NCBI RefSeq assembly: GCF_002086115.1
Contig: NZ_MVHJ01000007.1
Location: 124,001 to 188,000 of the forward strand
DNA from: Mycolicibacterium bacteremicum
GTDB taxonomy: Bacteria > Actinomycetota > Actinomycetes > Mycobacteriales > Mycobacteriaceae
Reading direction: 5' to 3'
Length of the DNA stretch: 64,000 nt
The notes beneath the pieces were generated by a model. The model had not been told where the DNA came from. It saw only the letters and a list, made by a program, of their open reading frames with translations, and ran no database searches. This document shows positions 25,211-33,892 of this stretch, piece after piece. Each line of letters begins with the position of its first letter. Position 1 is the first letter of the stretch. A program made the translations under genes and the position numbers.

Positions 25211-26092
25211 TCAGACGTGGTAGTCGTACCACTTGAGGTAGCCGCCGGCGTCGACGCGCAGCTGCATACCGGTGACGAAACGGGACTCGTCCGAGGCCAG
25301 CCACAGCACGGCGTTGCTGATGTCCTCGGGCTCGATGTAGTTGACCTTCATGGCCTGCTGCACGCTGAACACCGGTTCGGCGTCGGCACGTGTCGGGTTC
25401 TCCAGGTCCGGGCGGAACGAGCGGTACATCGGCTCGCTCTGCAGCATGTCGGTGTTGCAGTTGGTCGGGTGGATCACGTTGGCGCGGATGCCGCGCACGG
25501 CCAACTCGGTGGCCAGGTAGTGCACGTACTCCGAGATCAGCCGCTTGCTGACCATGTAGCCCATGCCGCCGGGGTCATTGCCCGGGTTGGGCTTGTTGTG
25601 CGCGTCCATCAGCGCCGCCGCGGAGGCCGTCGCGATGATGGAGGCGCCCTCGTTCAGGTGCGGCAACGCGACCTGGATGGCGTTGATGGTGCCGACGAAG
25701 TTGGTGTTGATCCCATCGGTCCACGCCTGCATGGCCGGCTGGCCCTTCATGGCCGCGATACCGGCCTGCGCGACGACGATGTCGACCTTGCCGAGCTCGG
25801 CCAGCCCGGCGTCCAGCGCGGCCCGCAGTTCGGCCTCGTTGCGGACGTCGGCCTGGGCGGTGACGATGCGGCGGCCGGTCTTCTCGACGTAGTTCTTGGT
25901 CTCCTCGAGATCCTCGGCGGTGGCCATGGCATAGCCGACGGTGTCGTAGTTCTTGCAGATGTCGACGGCAATGATGTCGGCGCCCTCTTCGGCGAGCCGG
26001 ATCGCGTGGCTGCGGCCCTGGCCACGGGCGGCGCCGGTGATGAAGGCGACTTTCCCGGCCACCCGGCCTGCGCTGCTTCCTGTCGTACCCAT
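25211..26092 (-). CDS. mycofactocin-coupled short-chain dehydrogenase
   Basis: A 293-residue SDR with TGAARGQGRSHA at residues 17-28, V-D-I-C-K-N-Y-D followed by an insertion (T-A-E-D-L-E-E-T), and Y-M-V-S-K as the catalytic pair. The insertion and the R-G-Q-G-R motif mark the mycofactocin-dependent, carveol-dehydrogenase-like SDR family. Those enzymes keep NAD bound and pass electrons to the redox peptide mycofactocin. It probably oxidises the alcohol made by the P450. The mycofactocin biosynthesis genes are not in the window. Confidence 0.88.
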   Translation of the reverse strand: MGTTGSSAGRVAGKVAFITGAARGQGRSHAIRLAEEGADIIAVDICKNYDTVGYAMATAEDLEETKNYVEKTGRRIVTAQADVRNEAELRAALDAGLAELGKVDIVVAQAGIAAMKGQPAMQAWTDGINTNFVGTINAIQVALPHLNEGASIIATASAAALMDAHNKPNPGNDPGGMGYMVSKRLISEYVHYLATELAVRGIRANVIHPTNCNTDMLQSEPMYRSFRPDLENPTRADAEPVFSVQQAMKVNYIEPEDISNAVLWLASDESRFVTGMQLRVDAGGYLKWYDYHV

Positions 26093-26109
26093 GAATAGCC
26101 CTCTCGCTT

Positions 26110-26811
26110 CTAGGTGTTCCGGCCGCCGTTGACGCCCAGGATCTGTCCGGTGATGTAGCCGGCCTCCTCGGAGATGAAGAAGGCACAGGCCGCGGCGATG
26201 TCCTCGGGTTTGCCCATCCGGCGCACCGGGGTCTGCTCGATCTGCTTGGCGGTGTCGCCGAGGAAGCCGCGGTCTTCGGCCTTACGCAGCATCGGGGTGT
26301 CGATGAAACCGGGCGGGACGGCGTTGACGGTGATGCCCATGGGGCCGTATTCCAGCGCCAACGATTTGGTCAGGCCGTTGACCGCCGACTTGGCCGCGAC
26401 ATAGGGCGCCATGAACGGCTGGCCCGAATGCGTGCTGGACGACGAGATGTTCACGATCCGACCCCAGCCGGCCTCGATCATGCCGGGCAGCACGGCCTGG
26501 ATGCAGTGGAAGGTGCCGTTGAGGTTCACGTCGATGACACGTTGCCACTGTTCGAAGGAGGTATCGGTGAACTTGCGGAAACTGTCCAGGCCGGCGGCGT
26601 TGACCAGGATCGTGACGGGACCGAGTTGGGCCCGGATGGCGTCGAGTGCGGAGTCCACGGCGGCCCGGTCGGTGACGTTGGCGATGAACGCATTCGGTGT
26701 ATCCGACGGGTTCAGATCGAGAGTGGCAACGTGGTAGCCGTCGGCGCGCAGTCGGTCGGCGATGGCCCGTCCGATACCCGACCCGCCGCCCGTCACGACA
26801 GCATTCTTCAC
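26110..26811 (-). CDS. short-chain dehydrogenase/reductase
   Basis: A 233-residue classical SDR: TGGGSGIGR at residues 7-15, N-A-A-G, a catalytic Ser in ISSSST, and Y-V-A-A-K. GTG 26811 has an excellent AGGAGG seven bases upstream. It is the first gene of the SDR-SDR-ferredoxin-P450 operon, and a GAGAAC-CGT-ACTCTC operator lies 35 bp upstream. It resembles the SDR at 2915, so the Rieske cassette and the P450 operon may process related intermediates. Confidence 0.88.
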   Translation of the reverse strand: MKNAVVTGGGSGIGRAIADRLRADGYHVATLDLNPSDTPNAFIANVTDRAAVDSALDAIRAQLGPVTILVNAAGLDSFRKFTDTSFEQWQRVIDVNLNGTFHCIQAVLPGMIEAGWGRIVNISSSSTHSGQPFMAPYVAAKSAVNGLTKSLALEYGPMGITVNAVPPGFIDTPMLRKAEDRGFLGDTAKQIEQTPVRRMGKPEDIAAACAFFISEEAGYITGQILGVNGGRNT

Positions 26812-26845
26812 CTGCGAGCCTCCTAAGAATCGCCCTTCCGATTAT

Positions 26846-26860
26846 GAGAACCGTACTCTC
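26846..26860. promoter_or_regulatory. GAGAAT-N3-ATTCTC operator, variant
   Basis: GAGAAC-CGT-ACTCTC matches 10 of 12 positions, 35 bp upstream of the SDR/P450 operon start at 26811. It belongs to the same series as the perfect site at 20708. Confidence 0.6.
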
Positions 26861-27000
26861 GGGTCGGTCGTTGTCGCAAGACTCGGCGTCTCGAATCCGG
26901 GAAACAAAAGTTCGGCGTCTCCATCGCGCTCGAACCATACGACTAGCGTGGCTACGCTTTCTTGCGTTCTCATCCACCGGATGTAGTATTCGCCGTTGAT

Positions 27001-27015
27001 GAGAATGAAATTTCC
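27001..27015. promoter_or_regulatory. GAGAAT-N3-ATTCTC operator before the ALDH-mce operon
   Basis: GAGAAT-GAA-ATTTCC matches 10 of 12 positions; the left half is perfect. It ends 19 bp before ATG 27034, so binding would cover the promoter or 5' leader of the long operon that contains yrbE and mce genes. Confidence 0.55.
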
Positions 27016-27033
27016 ATCACAGTGAGGAGCCCG

Positions 27034-28494
27034 ATGTCCGAGACGTCCACGATCACCGCCAAGCGGATGCTGATCGACGGAAATTTGGTCGAGACGCCCA
27101 GCACCTTCGCATCATTGAACCCCGCCACGGGAGAGGTCCTCGGGCACGCCCCCGACGCCACGGTGGCCGATGCTGAGGCGGCCGTCGCCGCCGCCCGGCG
27201 GGCCTTCGACACCTCGGGCTGGGCCACCGATGTCGCGCTGCGCATCCGCTGCCTCGAACAGTTCCACGCTGCGCTGGTGGAACACCGTGACGAATTGGCC
27301 GCGCTGACCATCGCCGAGGTCGGCGCGACGCCGGCCCTGACCCAGGGTGCCCAGCTCGACCAGCCGATCGCGATCGTCAAGTACTACCTCGATCTGCTGC
27401 GTGACTATCCGCTCACCGAGGATCTCGGCAACGTCGAGGTCCGCGGGCAGCAGCACCACCGGTGGGTCGAGAAGGAGGCCGCCGGGGTGGTCGCCGCGAT
27501 CATCGCCTACAACTACCCGAATCAGCTGGCACTGGCGAAGCTGGCTCCCGCACTGGCCGCCGGCTGCACCGTCATCCTCAAGGCCGCACCGGACACCCCG
27601 CTGATCACGCTGGCCCTCGGCGAGCTGATCGCCAATCACACCGACATCCCCGCCGGCGTGGTCAATGTCATCAGTGGCGCCGATCCGCAGGTCGGCGCGG
27701 TGCTCACCACCGCCCCCGACGTCGACATGGTGACCTTCACCGGCTCGACCCCGACCGGGCGCGCGATCATGGCCGCCGCCAGCTCCACCCTGAAGAAGGT
27801 GTTCCTGGAACTCGGCGGCAAGTCCGCGGCCATCGTGCTCGACGATGCCGACTTCGGCACGGCCGCGCTGTTCTCCGCGTTCAGCATGGTGACCCACGCC
27901 GGGCAGGGCTGTGCGCTGACCTCGCGGCTGCTCGTGCCGCGCAGCCACCACGACGAGATCGTGGAACTGGTCAAGACCAACTTCGGGCACGTCCGCTACG
28001 GCGATCCCAACGAGCCGGGCACCTATATGGGACCGCTCATCAGTGAAAAGCAGCGTGACAAGGTCGACGCGATGGTGCAGCGTGCCGTAGCGGCCGGGGC
28101 GACGCTGGTCACCGGTGGCGAGAAGAAGGGGCCGGGCTACTTCTACACGCCGACCCTGCTGACCGATGTCGACCCCGACAGCGAGATCGCCCAGGAAGAG
28201 GTCTTCGGGCCGGTGCTCGCGGTGATCGCCTATGACGATGACGACGACGCGGTGCGGATCGCCAACAACTCCATCTACGGTCTCTCCGGCGCCGTGTTCG
28301 GCAGTCAGGAGCGCGCCCTGGCGGTGGCCCGGCGGATCCGTACCGGCACCTTCTCCATCAACGGCGGCAATTACTTCAGCCCCGACAGCCCCTTCGGTGG
28401 GTTCAAGCAGTCCGGTATCGGTCGCGAGATGGGCAGGGCCGGACTCGAGGAATTCCTGGAGGCCAAGACCTTCGCCGTGCCGGTGGTGGGCTGA
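27034..28494 (+). CDS. NAD(P)-dependent aldehyde dehydrogenase
   Basis: A 486-residue aldehyde dehydrogenase with LELGGKSA (general base), the catalytic Cys in AGQGCALTSR near residues 290-299, and P-F-G-G-F-K-Q-S-G at the C-terminus. ATG 27034 follows AGGAG; the open frame upstream runs through the operator and is not coding. It is the first gene of the operon that continues through the CoA transferase, OB-fold protein, thiolase and mce genes. It likely converts a pathway aldehyde to the acid that the CoA transferase then activates. Confidence 0.92.
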   Translation: MSETSTITAKRMLIDGNLVETPSTFASLNPATGEVLGHAPDATVADAEAAVAAARRAFDTSGWATDVALRIRCLEQFHAALVEHRDELAALTIAEVGATPALTQGAQLDQPIAIVKYYLDLLRDYPLTEDLGNVEVRGQQHHRWVEKEAAGVVAAIIAYNYPNQLALAKLAPALAAGCTVILKAAPDTPLITLALGELIANHTDIPAGVVNVISGADPQVGAVLTTAPDVDMVTFTGSTPTGRAIMAAASSTLKKVFLELGGKSAAIVLDDADFGTAALFSAFSMVTHAGQGCALTSRLLVPRSHHDEIVELVKTNFGHVRYGDPNEPGTYMGPLISEKQRDKVDAMVQRAVAAGATLVTGGEKKGPGYFYTPTLLTDVDPDSEIAQEEVFGPVLAVIAYDDDDDAVRIANNSIYGLSGAVFGSQERALAVARRIRTGTFSINGGNYFSPDSPFGGFKQSGIGREMGRAGLEEFLEAKTFAVPVVG

Positions 28495-29702
28495 TGTCCA
28501 AGCCACTCGACGGAATCCGGGTCCTCGAAGTCGCCATGTACGGCTTCGTACCGTCGGCCGGCGCGGTCCTGGCCGAATGGGGTGCCGACGTCGTCAAGGT
28601 CGAGCACGCCGTCACCGGTGATCCGCAGCGTGGTCTGCGGCAGACCGGGCTGTTGCGGGTCGACGGCGATCCCAATCCCAACATCGAGCACGCCAACCGG
28701 CTCAAACGCAGTGTCGGGCTGGACATGTCGGTGCCCGAAGGTCGGGAGGTGCTGCTGGAACTGGCCAAGCGGGCCGACGTGTTCCTGACCAGCTTCCTAC
28801 CCGGGCACCGGGCCAAGTTCGGTATCGATGTCGACGACATCCGGGCGGTCAACCCGTCGATCATCTATGCGCGCGGCAGCGCGCTGGGCCCGCGCGGCGA
28901 GGAAGCCGGCAAGGGCGGCTACGACATGACGGCGTTCTGGTGCCGCGCCGGCACGGCCCGTACCATCACCCCGCCGGACATGCCGGGCATGATCGGCCCG
29001 CCCGGACCTGCCTACGGCGACACCATCTCCGGCACCAATCTGGCCGGAGGTGTCGCCGCGGCCCTGGTGAAGCGTGAGCGCACCGGGGAGCCGTCGGTGG
29101 TGGACGTCTCGCTGCTGGGCAGCGGGCTGTGGTCGATGGGGCACACCGTCGCACTGACCAACCACCTCAACGAGCGGATGGAGGCGTTCCCGCCGGGGAC
29201 GCAGGGTTCGCCGTTCAACCCGCTGGTCGGGCTCTATCCGACCGCCGACGACCGCTACATCTCGTTCGTGATGATGCAGCCGACCAAGTTCTGGGCCGAT
29301 GTCTGCCGGCACATGGAGCTCGAGGACCTGATCGACGACCCGCGCTTCGCGACGGCCGAGTCGATCGCCGAGAACACCGCGGCGGCCAACGAGATCCTCA
29401 CCGCCGCGATGCAGAAGCGCACGCTGCCGGAATGGAGTGAGCGGTTCTCGACGCTGGCCGGGCCGTGGGCGCCCGTGCAGGACACCCTGCAGGCCGCGCA
29501 GGATGCGCAGATCCGGGCCAACGAATACCTGGTTCAGGCGGGAGATCTCGAACTGGTCGCCAACCCGGTGCAGTTCGATGTGGCCGCCCCCACCAGCGGT
29601 CCGGCCCCCGCATTCGCCGAGCAGACCGACGAGATCCTCCTGGAGCTCGGCCTGGACTGGGATCGCATCATCGAGCTGAAGACCGCAGGCGCCGTCACCT
29701 GA
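28494..29702 (+). CDS. CaiB/BaiF family (class III) CoA transferase
   Basis: A 402-residue class III CoA transferase (PF02515). Family features are L-x-G-I-R-V-L-E-V at the start, WGADVVKVEH, the R-S-V-G-L-D strand and the catalytic Asp in GGYDMTAFW near residues 141-149. It moves CoA from a donor thioester to a carboxylate. The start overlaps the aldehyde dehydrogenase stop (TGATG), so it is co-translated with it. This supports aldehyde to acid to acyl-CoA as consecutive steps. Confidence 0.9.
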   Translation: MSKPLDGIRVLEVAMYGFVPSAGAVLAEWGADVVKVEHAVTGDPQRGLRQTGLLRVDGDPNPNIEHANRLKRSVGLDMSVPEGREVLLELAKRADVFLTSFLPGHRAKFGIDVDDIRAVNPSIIYARGSALGPRGEEAGKGGYDMTAFWCRAGTARTITPPDMPGMIGPPGPAYGDTISGTNLAGGVAAALVKRERTGEPSVVDVSLLGSGLWSMGHTVALTNHLNERMEAFPPGTQGSPFNPLVGLYPTADDRYISFVMMQPTKFWADVCRHMELEDLIDDPRFATAESIAENTAAANEILTAAMQKRTLPEWSERFSTLAGPWAPVQDTLQAAQDAQIRANEYLVQAGDLELVANPVQFDVAAPTSGPAPAFAEQTDEILLELGLDWDRIIELKTAGAVT

Positions 29703-29732
29703 CGGTTTCCCGGGAAGGTACGCAGACAGCCC

Positions 29733-30908
29733 ATGCCCTACGTTTCGTCGATCGGCACCTACCTGCCGTGCTGGGGTACCCCCTGGCACCGGGTGCCCGG
29801 TGATGACGAGGACGCCATCACCCTGGCGGTGGAGGCGGGCCGGGCCGCGCTGGCATCGGGTGCGGCTGTCGAGCGGGTGGTGCTGGTGAGCCGCAACCTG
29901 CCGCTGGTGGAGAGCAGTAATGCCGCCGTTCTGCTGGCCGGGCTCGGACTGGACCCCGAACTGGAGGTCGACGAAAGGCTGGGCGGCGCACCGGCGGCCG
30001 CCGACGCCGTCAGCTCCGCGCGACCCCGCACCCTGATCATCGGGGTGGACCTGGACCCGGCGGGCGCGGCCGCGCTGGTGACCGCCGAACACGGCCTGCG
30101 GGTGCGCACCGCCGCCCGGGTGGCCCGCAGCCTGCCGGTCCGCATCCGTACCGAGGCCGGCGGTGTGCAGGACTACGGGGACCCGCGGCTGCTGCACGAG
30201 CGTGGGCTGATCGCGTCGTTGGAGGCCGCCTGGCTGGACACGCCGGTGGCAGTGGCCGGGGTCGGTCACGACCGCGCCGTCGAACTGTGCCTGCCCGGCC
30301 CGCCGCGGTTGCCGACCGTGGGTGCCAGTGCGGGCATTTTCGCCCTCGCCGGGATGGCCGAATCGGGCCGTACCGGTGCGCTGGTCGCCGTCGAACAGGC
30401 CATCCTGTCCGGGCTGACGGTCGGCGGCGGTACGGCGGTGACCCGTCGCCGTGAAACATCCGCGCGCCCGGTACCGACGTACTCCTATGTGAAGGGCACC
30501 GAGATCCCCATCTCGTTGGCCGCCTACGAGCGCGCCTTTGAGGCGAAGGTGCGTTGGGAGGCGGGAACCTTCACCGGCAGTGACGAATTGGATTTCCCGC
30601 CGCGCTTCCGAGTCGCCCGGGATGGCACGCTTTCCACCGACTACGCGTTGGTGCCGTTGCCGCGCACCGGCACCGTCTACACCGAGGTTACGGTGCACGT
30701 TCCGGTACCGGGGTTGCGGACGCCCTATTCGTTGGTGATCGTCGAACTCGACGGGGTGCGGGTGCGGGCGCTGGTCAAGGTGACCGGTGTCGAGCCCGGC
30801 GCCGTGGAGATCGGTGACCGCGGCCGGATGGCGCTGCGACGTGTCGCGATGCGCTCCGGGGTGCCCGACTACGGTTACGCGTTCGCGCCGGACGAGGCCG
30901 CGGCATGA
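29733..30908 (+). CDS. HMG-CoA synthase-like fold plus C-terminal OB-fold (DUF35) protein
   Basis: A 391-residue protein. The first 230 residues have the look of a degenerate thiolase/HMG-CoA synthase fold (VSSIGTYLP at the start, GASAGIFALAGMAESG later) without a recognisable catalytic Cys. The last 140 residues form a DUF35 OB-fold. The usual zinc-ribbon cysteines are missing there (D-F-P-P-R-F-R). Such proteins accompany lipid-transfer thiolases; here the partner is the thiolase at 31056. I infer a non-catalytic or substrate-holding subunit. No good ribosome binding site precedes ATG 29733. Confidence 0.75.
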   Translation: MPYVSSIGTYLPCWGTPWHRVPGDDEDAITLAVEAGRAALASGAAVERVVLVSRNLPLVESSNAAVLLAGLGLDPELEVDERLGGAPAAADAVSSARPRTLIIGVDLDPAGAAALVTAEHGLRVRTAARVARSLPVRIRTEAGGVQDYGDPRLLHERGLIASLEAAWLDTPVAVAGVGHDRAVELCLPGPPRLPTVGASAGIFALAGMAESGRTGALVAVEQAILSGLTVGGGTAVTRRRETSARPVPTYSYVKGTEIPISLAAYERAFEAKVRWEAGTFTGSDELDFPPRFRVARDGTLSTDYALVPLPRTGTVYTEVTVHVPVPGLRTPYSLVIVELDGVRVRALVKVTGVEPGAVEIGDRGRMALRRVAMRSGVPDYGYAFAPDEAAA

Positions 30909-30973
30909 GCGACGCGTGCGAGCTAACCATCGGTCAGGCCGGCGGCCGCCGGACCCGCGCGGTGACCGCATGA
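30905..30973 (+). CDS. possible 22-residue coupled ORF
   Basis: ATG 30905 overlaps the preceding stop (ATGA), and the reading frame ends at 30971-30973, which again overlaps the next small ATG (ATGA). The peptide is Arg-rich at its C-terminus and matches nothing I know. It is reported because three 4-bp overlaps occur in a row. It could equally be chance. Confidence 0.25.
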   Translation: MSDACELTIGQAGGRRTRAVTA

Positions 30974-31059
30974 CCGGATGCTGTGAGTTCGGCAAATATC
31001 GGCATCTTTACCGTAATCCATTCGATACGATCGCCGTCGCAACCGGGAGGAGGTCATGA
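30970..31059 (+). CDS. possible 29-residue coupled ORF before the thiolase
   Basis: ATG 30970 to TGA 31057-31059, with ATGA overlaps at both ends. The 3' end contains GGGAGGAGG, the ribosome binding site of the thiolase, so translating this ORF would bring ribosomes to that start. The peptide has a C-C-E-F-G-K-Y segment. A TACGAT at 31026-31031 could also be a promoter -10 box, which would make this just an untranslated leader. Confidence 0.3.
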   Translation: MTGCCEFGKYRHLYRNPFDTIAVATGRRS

Positions 31060-32225
31060 GAAACGTCGCCGTCGTCGGCGCGGGAATGACCACCTTCGGG
31101 GAGCATTTCGCGCTCGGACTCAAGGATCTGCTGCCGCTTGCCTTCGCCGACTGTGTGCGCAGCATCGACAAGGGCCTGGACAAGTTCGATCTGCAGGCGG
31201 CCTGGTACGGCTCGATGGGCACCGCCGACGGGTTCCCGGCCGGGATCCTGGCGGACACCCTGGGGTTGCCGGACCTGCCCGTCACCCGCATCGAGAACTC
31301 CTGCGCCACCGGTAACGACGCGGTGCGCAACGCGTTGTTCGCGGTCGCCTCAGGGGCTTTCGACGTCGCACTGGTGATGGGTGCGGACAAGCTGCGCGAT
31401 ACCACGTCGGCGGACATGCTGTGGGAGTGGGAAGCGATGGCCAGGGACAAGGCCTGGGATTACCCGCTCGGATTGGTCGCCCCGGCGGGCTTCGCCCTGC
31501 ACGTGCGGCGCTATCTGCACGAGTCGCCGGCCACCCGGGAGCACCTGGCGATGATCGCGGTGAAGAACCACCGGCACGGGGTGAGCAACCCCAAGGCCCG
31601 CTTGCGTTTTGAGATCACCATGGAGCAGGCCATGGCAGCGCCGGTGGTGGTCACACCGTTCCATGTCTACGACTGTGCCCCGCAGAGCGACGGGGCCGCT
31701 GCACTGGTGATCGCGGCCGAGGATGTGGTGGATCGTTTCACCGACCGCCCGGTGTGGATCCGCGGCGTCGGACTGGGGCTCGATTCGGTGATGCATCAGC
31801 ACAAGGCCGACCTGACGACCTTCCCGGCGACGGTCCGGGCGGCCAAACAGGCCTTCGCGATGGCAAATATGACACCCGCGGATATTCATGTCGCCGAAGT
31901 GCACGATTTCTTCACGGGGATCGAGCTGATCAGCTATGAAGATCTAGGCTTCGCCGACAGGTTTGACGGATACAAACTCGCGGAGGCAGAAGTCACCAGC
32001 GTCGGGGGAGCGCTGCCGGTGAATGCCAGTGGGGGTCTGAAGACCAAAGGGCATCCGCCGGGTGCCACCGGTGTGGCACAGTGCGTTGAGCTGTTTGAGC
32101 AGTTGCGCGGCGAGGCGGCCAACCAGGTGGACGGCGCCCGAGTCGCGTTGGCGCACAACGTCGGCGGCCCGACAGCAGTAGCAGCGGTCACAATCCTGGA
32201 AGGACCCGGTGGGGATGGCAGGTAA
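31056..32225 (+). CDS. thiolase, SCP-x/lipid-transfer-protein type
   Basis: A 389-residue thiolase-superfamily protein with the catalytic set visible: nucleophilic Cys in ENSCATGND near residues 83-90, EVHDFFTG, and GGLKTKGHPPGATG with the active His. Unlike the fusion at 13277 it keeps the nucleophile, so it can carry out thiolytic cleavage of a 3-ketoacyl-CoA. ATG 31056 follows GGGAGGAGG. The OB-fold protein upstream is its likely partner. The yrbE gene starts within its last 17 bases, so metabolism and transport genes form one transcript. Confidence 0.9.
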   Translation: MRNVAVVGAGMTTFGEHFALGLKDLLPLAFADCVRSIDKGLDKFDLQAAWYGSMGTADGFPAGILADTLGLPDLPVTRIENSCATGNDAVRNALFAVASGAFDVALVMGADKLRDTTSADMLWEWEAMARDKAWDYPLGLVAPAGFALHVRRYLHESPATREHLAMIAVKNHRHGVSNPKARLRFEITMEQAMAAPVVVTPFHVYDCAPQSDGAAALVIAAEDVVDRFTDRPVWIRGVGLGLDSVMHQHKADLTTFPATVRAAKQAFAMANMTPADIHVAEVHDFFTGIELISYEDLGFADRFDGYKLAEAEVTSVGGALPVNASGGLKTKGHPPGATGVAQCVELFEQLRGEAANQVDGARVALAHNVGGPTAVAAVTILEGPGGDGR

Positions 32226-33024
32226 GGGTCCGGACCGGTGGTCCCCCGGTATCTCGATAGCGCGTGGCGCCTCCGGGCCCATGCAGGCTGTCGGTGGTCT
32301 GTTCGCGATGAGCGCCGACGCCGTCAAGTATCTGTTCCAGCGGCCGTTCTTCTGGCGGGAATTCCTGGAGCAGGCCTGGTTCGTGGCGCGGGTGTCGCTG
32401 GGACCGACACTGCTGGTGGCGATCCCGTTCACGGTGCTGGTGTCCTTCACGCTCAACATCCTGCTGCGTGAGCTCGGCGCGGCTGATCTGTCCGGTGCCG
32501 GTGCGGCATTCGGCGCCGTCACCCAGGTGGGTCCGATGGTCACGGTGCTGATCGTGGCCGGTGCCGGCGCCACGGCGATGTGCGCCGACCTCGGCTCGCG
32601 CACCATCCGGGAAGAGATCGATGCGATGGAGGTGCTGGGCATCAACCCGGTGCAGCGCCTGGTCACCCCGCGGATGCTGGCCGCCGGCCTGGTGGCCCTG
32701 CTGCTCAACAGCCTGGTGGTCATCATCGGCATCCTCGGCGGCTACGTGTTCTCGGTGTTCGTGCAGGACGTCAACCCGGGCGCGTTCGCCGCCGGTATCA
32801 CTCTGCTGACCGGCCTGCCCGAGGTGATCATCTCCTGCATCAAGGCCGGATTGTTCGGTCTGATCGCCGGTTTGATCGCCTGCTACCGGGGTCTGACCAT
32901 CTCCGGTGGTGGCGCCAAGGCGGTCGGCAACGCGGTGAACGAGACGGTGGTCTACGCCTTCATGGCGCTGTTCGTGGTCAACGTGGTGGTCACCGCGATC
33001 GGCATCCAGATGACGGACAACTGA
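32209..33024 (+). CDS. yrbEA: YrbE/MlaE-family permease, first subunit
   Basis: A 271-residue integral membrane protein of the MlaE/YrbE family, the permease of Mce lipid importers. Several hydrophobic helices are clear (LLVAIPFTVLVSFTLNI, VLIVAGAGATA, LVALLLNSLVVIIG). The conserved cytoplasmic motif R-T-I-R-E-E-I-D-A-M-E-V-L-G-I-N-P is the predicted contact with the ATPase, which is encoded elsewhere. GTG 32209 follows GGAAGGA; ATG 32215 is the alternative. It overlaps the thiolase. Confidence 0.93.
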   Translation: MGMAGKGPDRWSPGISIARGASGPMQAVGGLFAMSADAVKYLFQRPFFWREFLEQAWFVARVSLGPTLLVAIPFTVLVSFTLNILLRELGAADLSGAGAAFGAVTQVGPMVTVLIVAGAGATAMCADLGSRTIREEIDAMEVLGINPVQRLVTPRMLAAGLVALLLNSLVVIIGILGGYVFSVFVQDVNPGAFAAGITLLTGLPEVIISCIKAGLFGLIAGLIACYRGLTISGGGAKAVGNAVNETVVYAFMALFVVNVVVTAIGIQMTDN

Positions 33025-33027
33025 GTC

Positions 33028-33885
33028 ATGGGAAACATCGCAGTCCTCAAGTCGACGTACCCGCGGCTGGCGCGCACAGTCCGACGCCCGATCCTGACCC
33101 TTGCCGGCCTCGGCGACCACACCCTGTTCTACGGGCGGGCCATCGCCGGAATCCCGCTGGCCGCCATGCGCTACCGCAAGGAGGTCATCCGGTTGATCGC
33201 CGAGATCTCCATGGGTGCCGGGGCGCTGGCGATGATCGGCGGCACCCTGGTGATCGTCGGTTTCCTGACCCTGGCCACCGGTGGAACGCTTGCCGTGCAG
33301 GGCTACTCGAGCCTGGGCAACATCGGCATCGAGGCCCTGACCGGGTTTCTGTCGGCGTTCATCAATGTGCGCATCGCCGCGCCGGTGATCGCCGGCATCG
33401 GGCTGGCGGCCACCTTCGGCGCCGGTGTGACCGCGCAACTGGGCGCCATGCGGATCAACGAGGAGATCGACGCGCTGGAGACCATGGCGATCCGCTCGGT
33501 GGAATACCTGGTGTCCACCCGCATCGTGGCGGGCATGATCGCGATCACCCCGCTGTACTCGATCGCCGTCGTGTTGTCCTTCCTGGCAAGCGAATTCACC
33601 ACCACTGTGTTGTTCGGCCAGTCCGGCGGACTGTACTCGCACTACTTCAACACCTTCCTCAACCCGATCGACCTGCTCTGGTCGTTCCTGCAGGCGATCC
33701 TGATGGCGCTGGCGGTGCTGTTCATCCACACCTACTTCGGGTTCTTCGCCACGGGCGGGCCCTCCGGCGTCGGCGTCGCGGTCGGCAACGCCGTGCGCAC
33801 CTCCCTGGTCGTGGTGGTCTCGGTGACCCTGCTGGTCTCACTGGCCATCTACGGCTCCAACGGCAACTTCAACCTGTCGGGCTAG
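33028..33885 (+). CDS. yrbEB: YrbE/MlaE-family permease, second subunit
   Basis: A 285-residue MlaE-family permease, the usual second YrbE of a mycobacterial mce operon. The coupling motif is R-I-N-E-E-I-D-A-L-E-T-M-A-I. It has multiple transmembrane helices and a GGPSGVGVAVG segment near the C-terminus. It starts 3 bp after the first permease and should form a heterodimer with it in the inner membrane. Confidence 0.93.
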   Translation: MGNIAVLKSTYPRLARTVRRPILTLAGLGDHTLFYGRAIAGIPLAAMRYRKEVIRLIAEISMGAGALAMIGGTLVIVGFLTLATGGTLAVQGYSSLGNIGIEALTGFLSAFINVRIAAPVIAGIGLAATFGAGVTAQLGAMRINEEIDALETMAIRSVEYLVSTRIVAGMIAITPLYSIAVVLSFLASEFTTTVLFGQSGGLYSHYFNTFLNPIDLLWSFLQAILMALAVLFIHTYFGFFATGGPSGVGVAVGNAVRTSLVVVVSVTLLVSLAIYGSNGNFNLSG

Positions 33886-33892
33886 GGGCAGT

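Noticed and set aside
28797..30995. 732-codon open frame on the minus strand opposite the CoA transferase and OB-fold genes
   Set aside because: The plus-strand genes have clear family motifs; the antisense peptide is Arg/Gly/His-rich without any recognisable domain.
32188..33729. 513-codon antisense frame under the yrbE genes
   Set aside because: It is an artefact of codon bias opposite membrane helices; the peptide is His/Asp/Gln-rich and has no start context.
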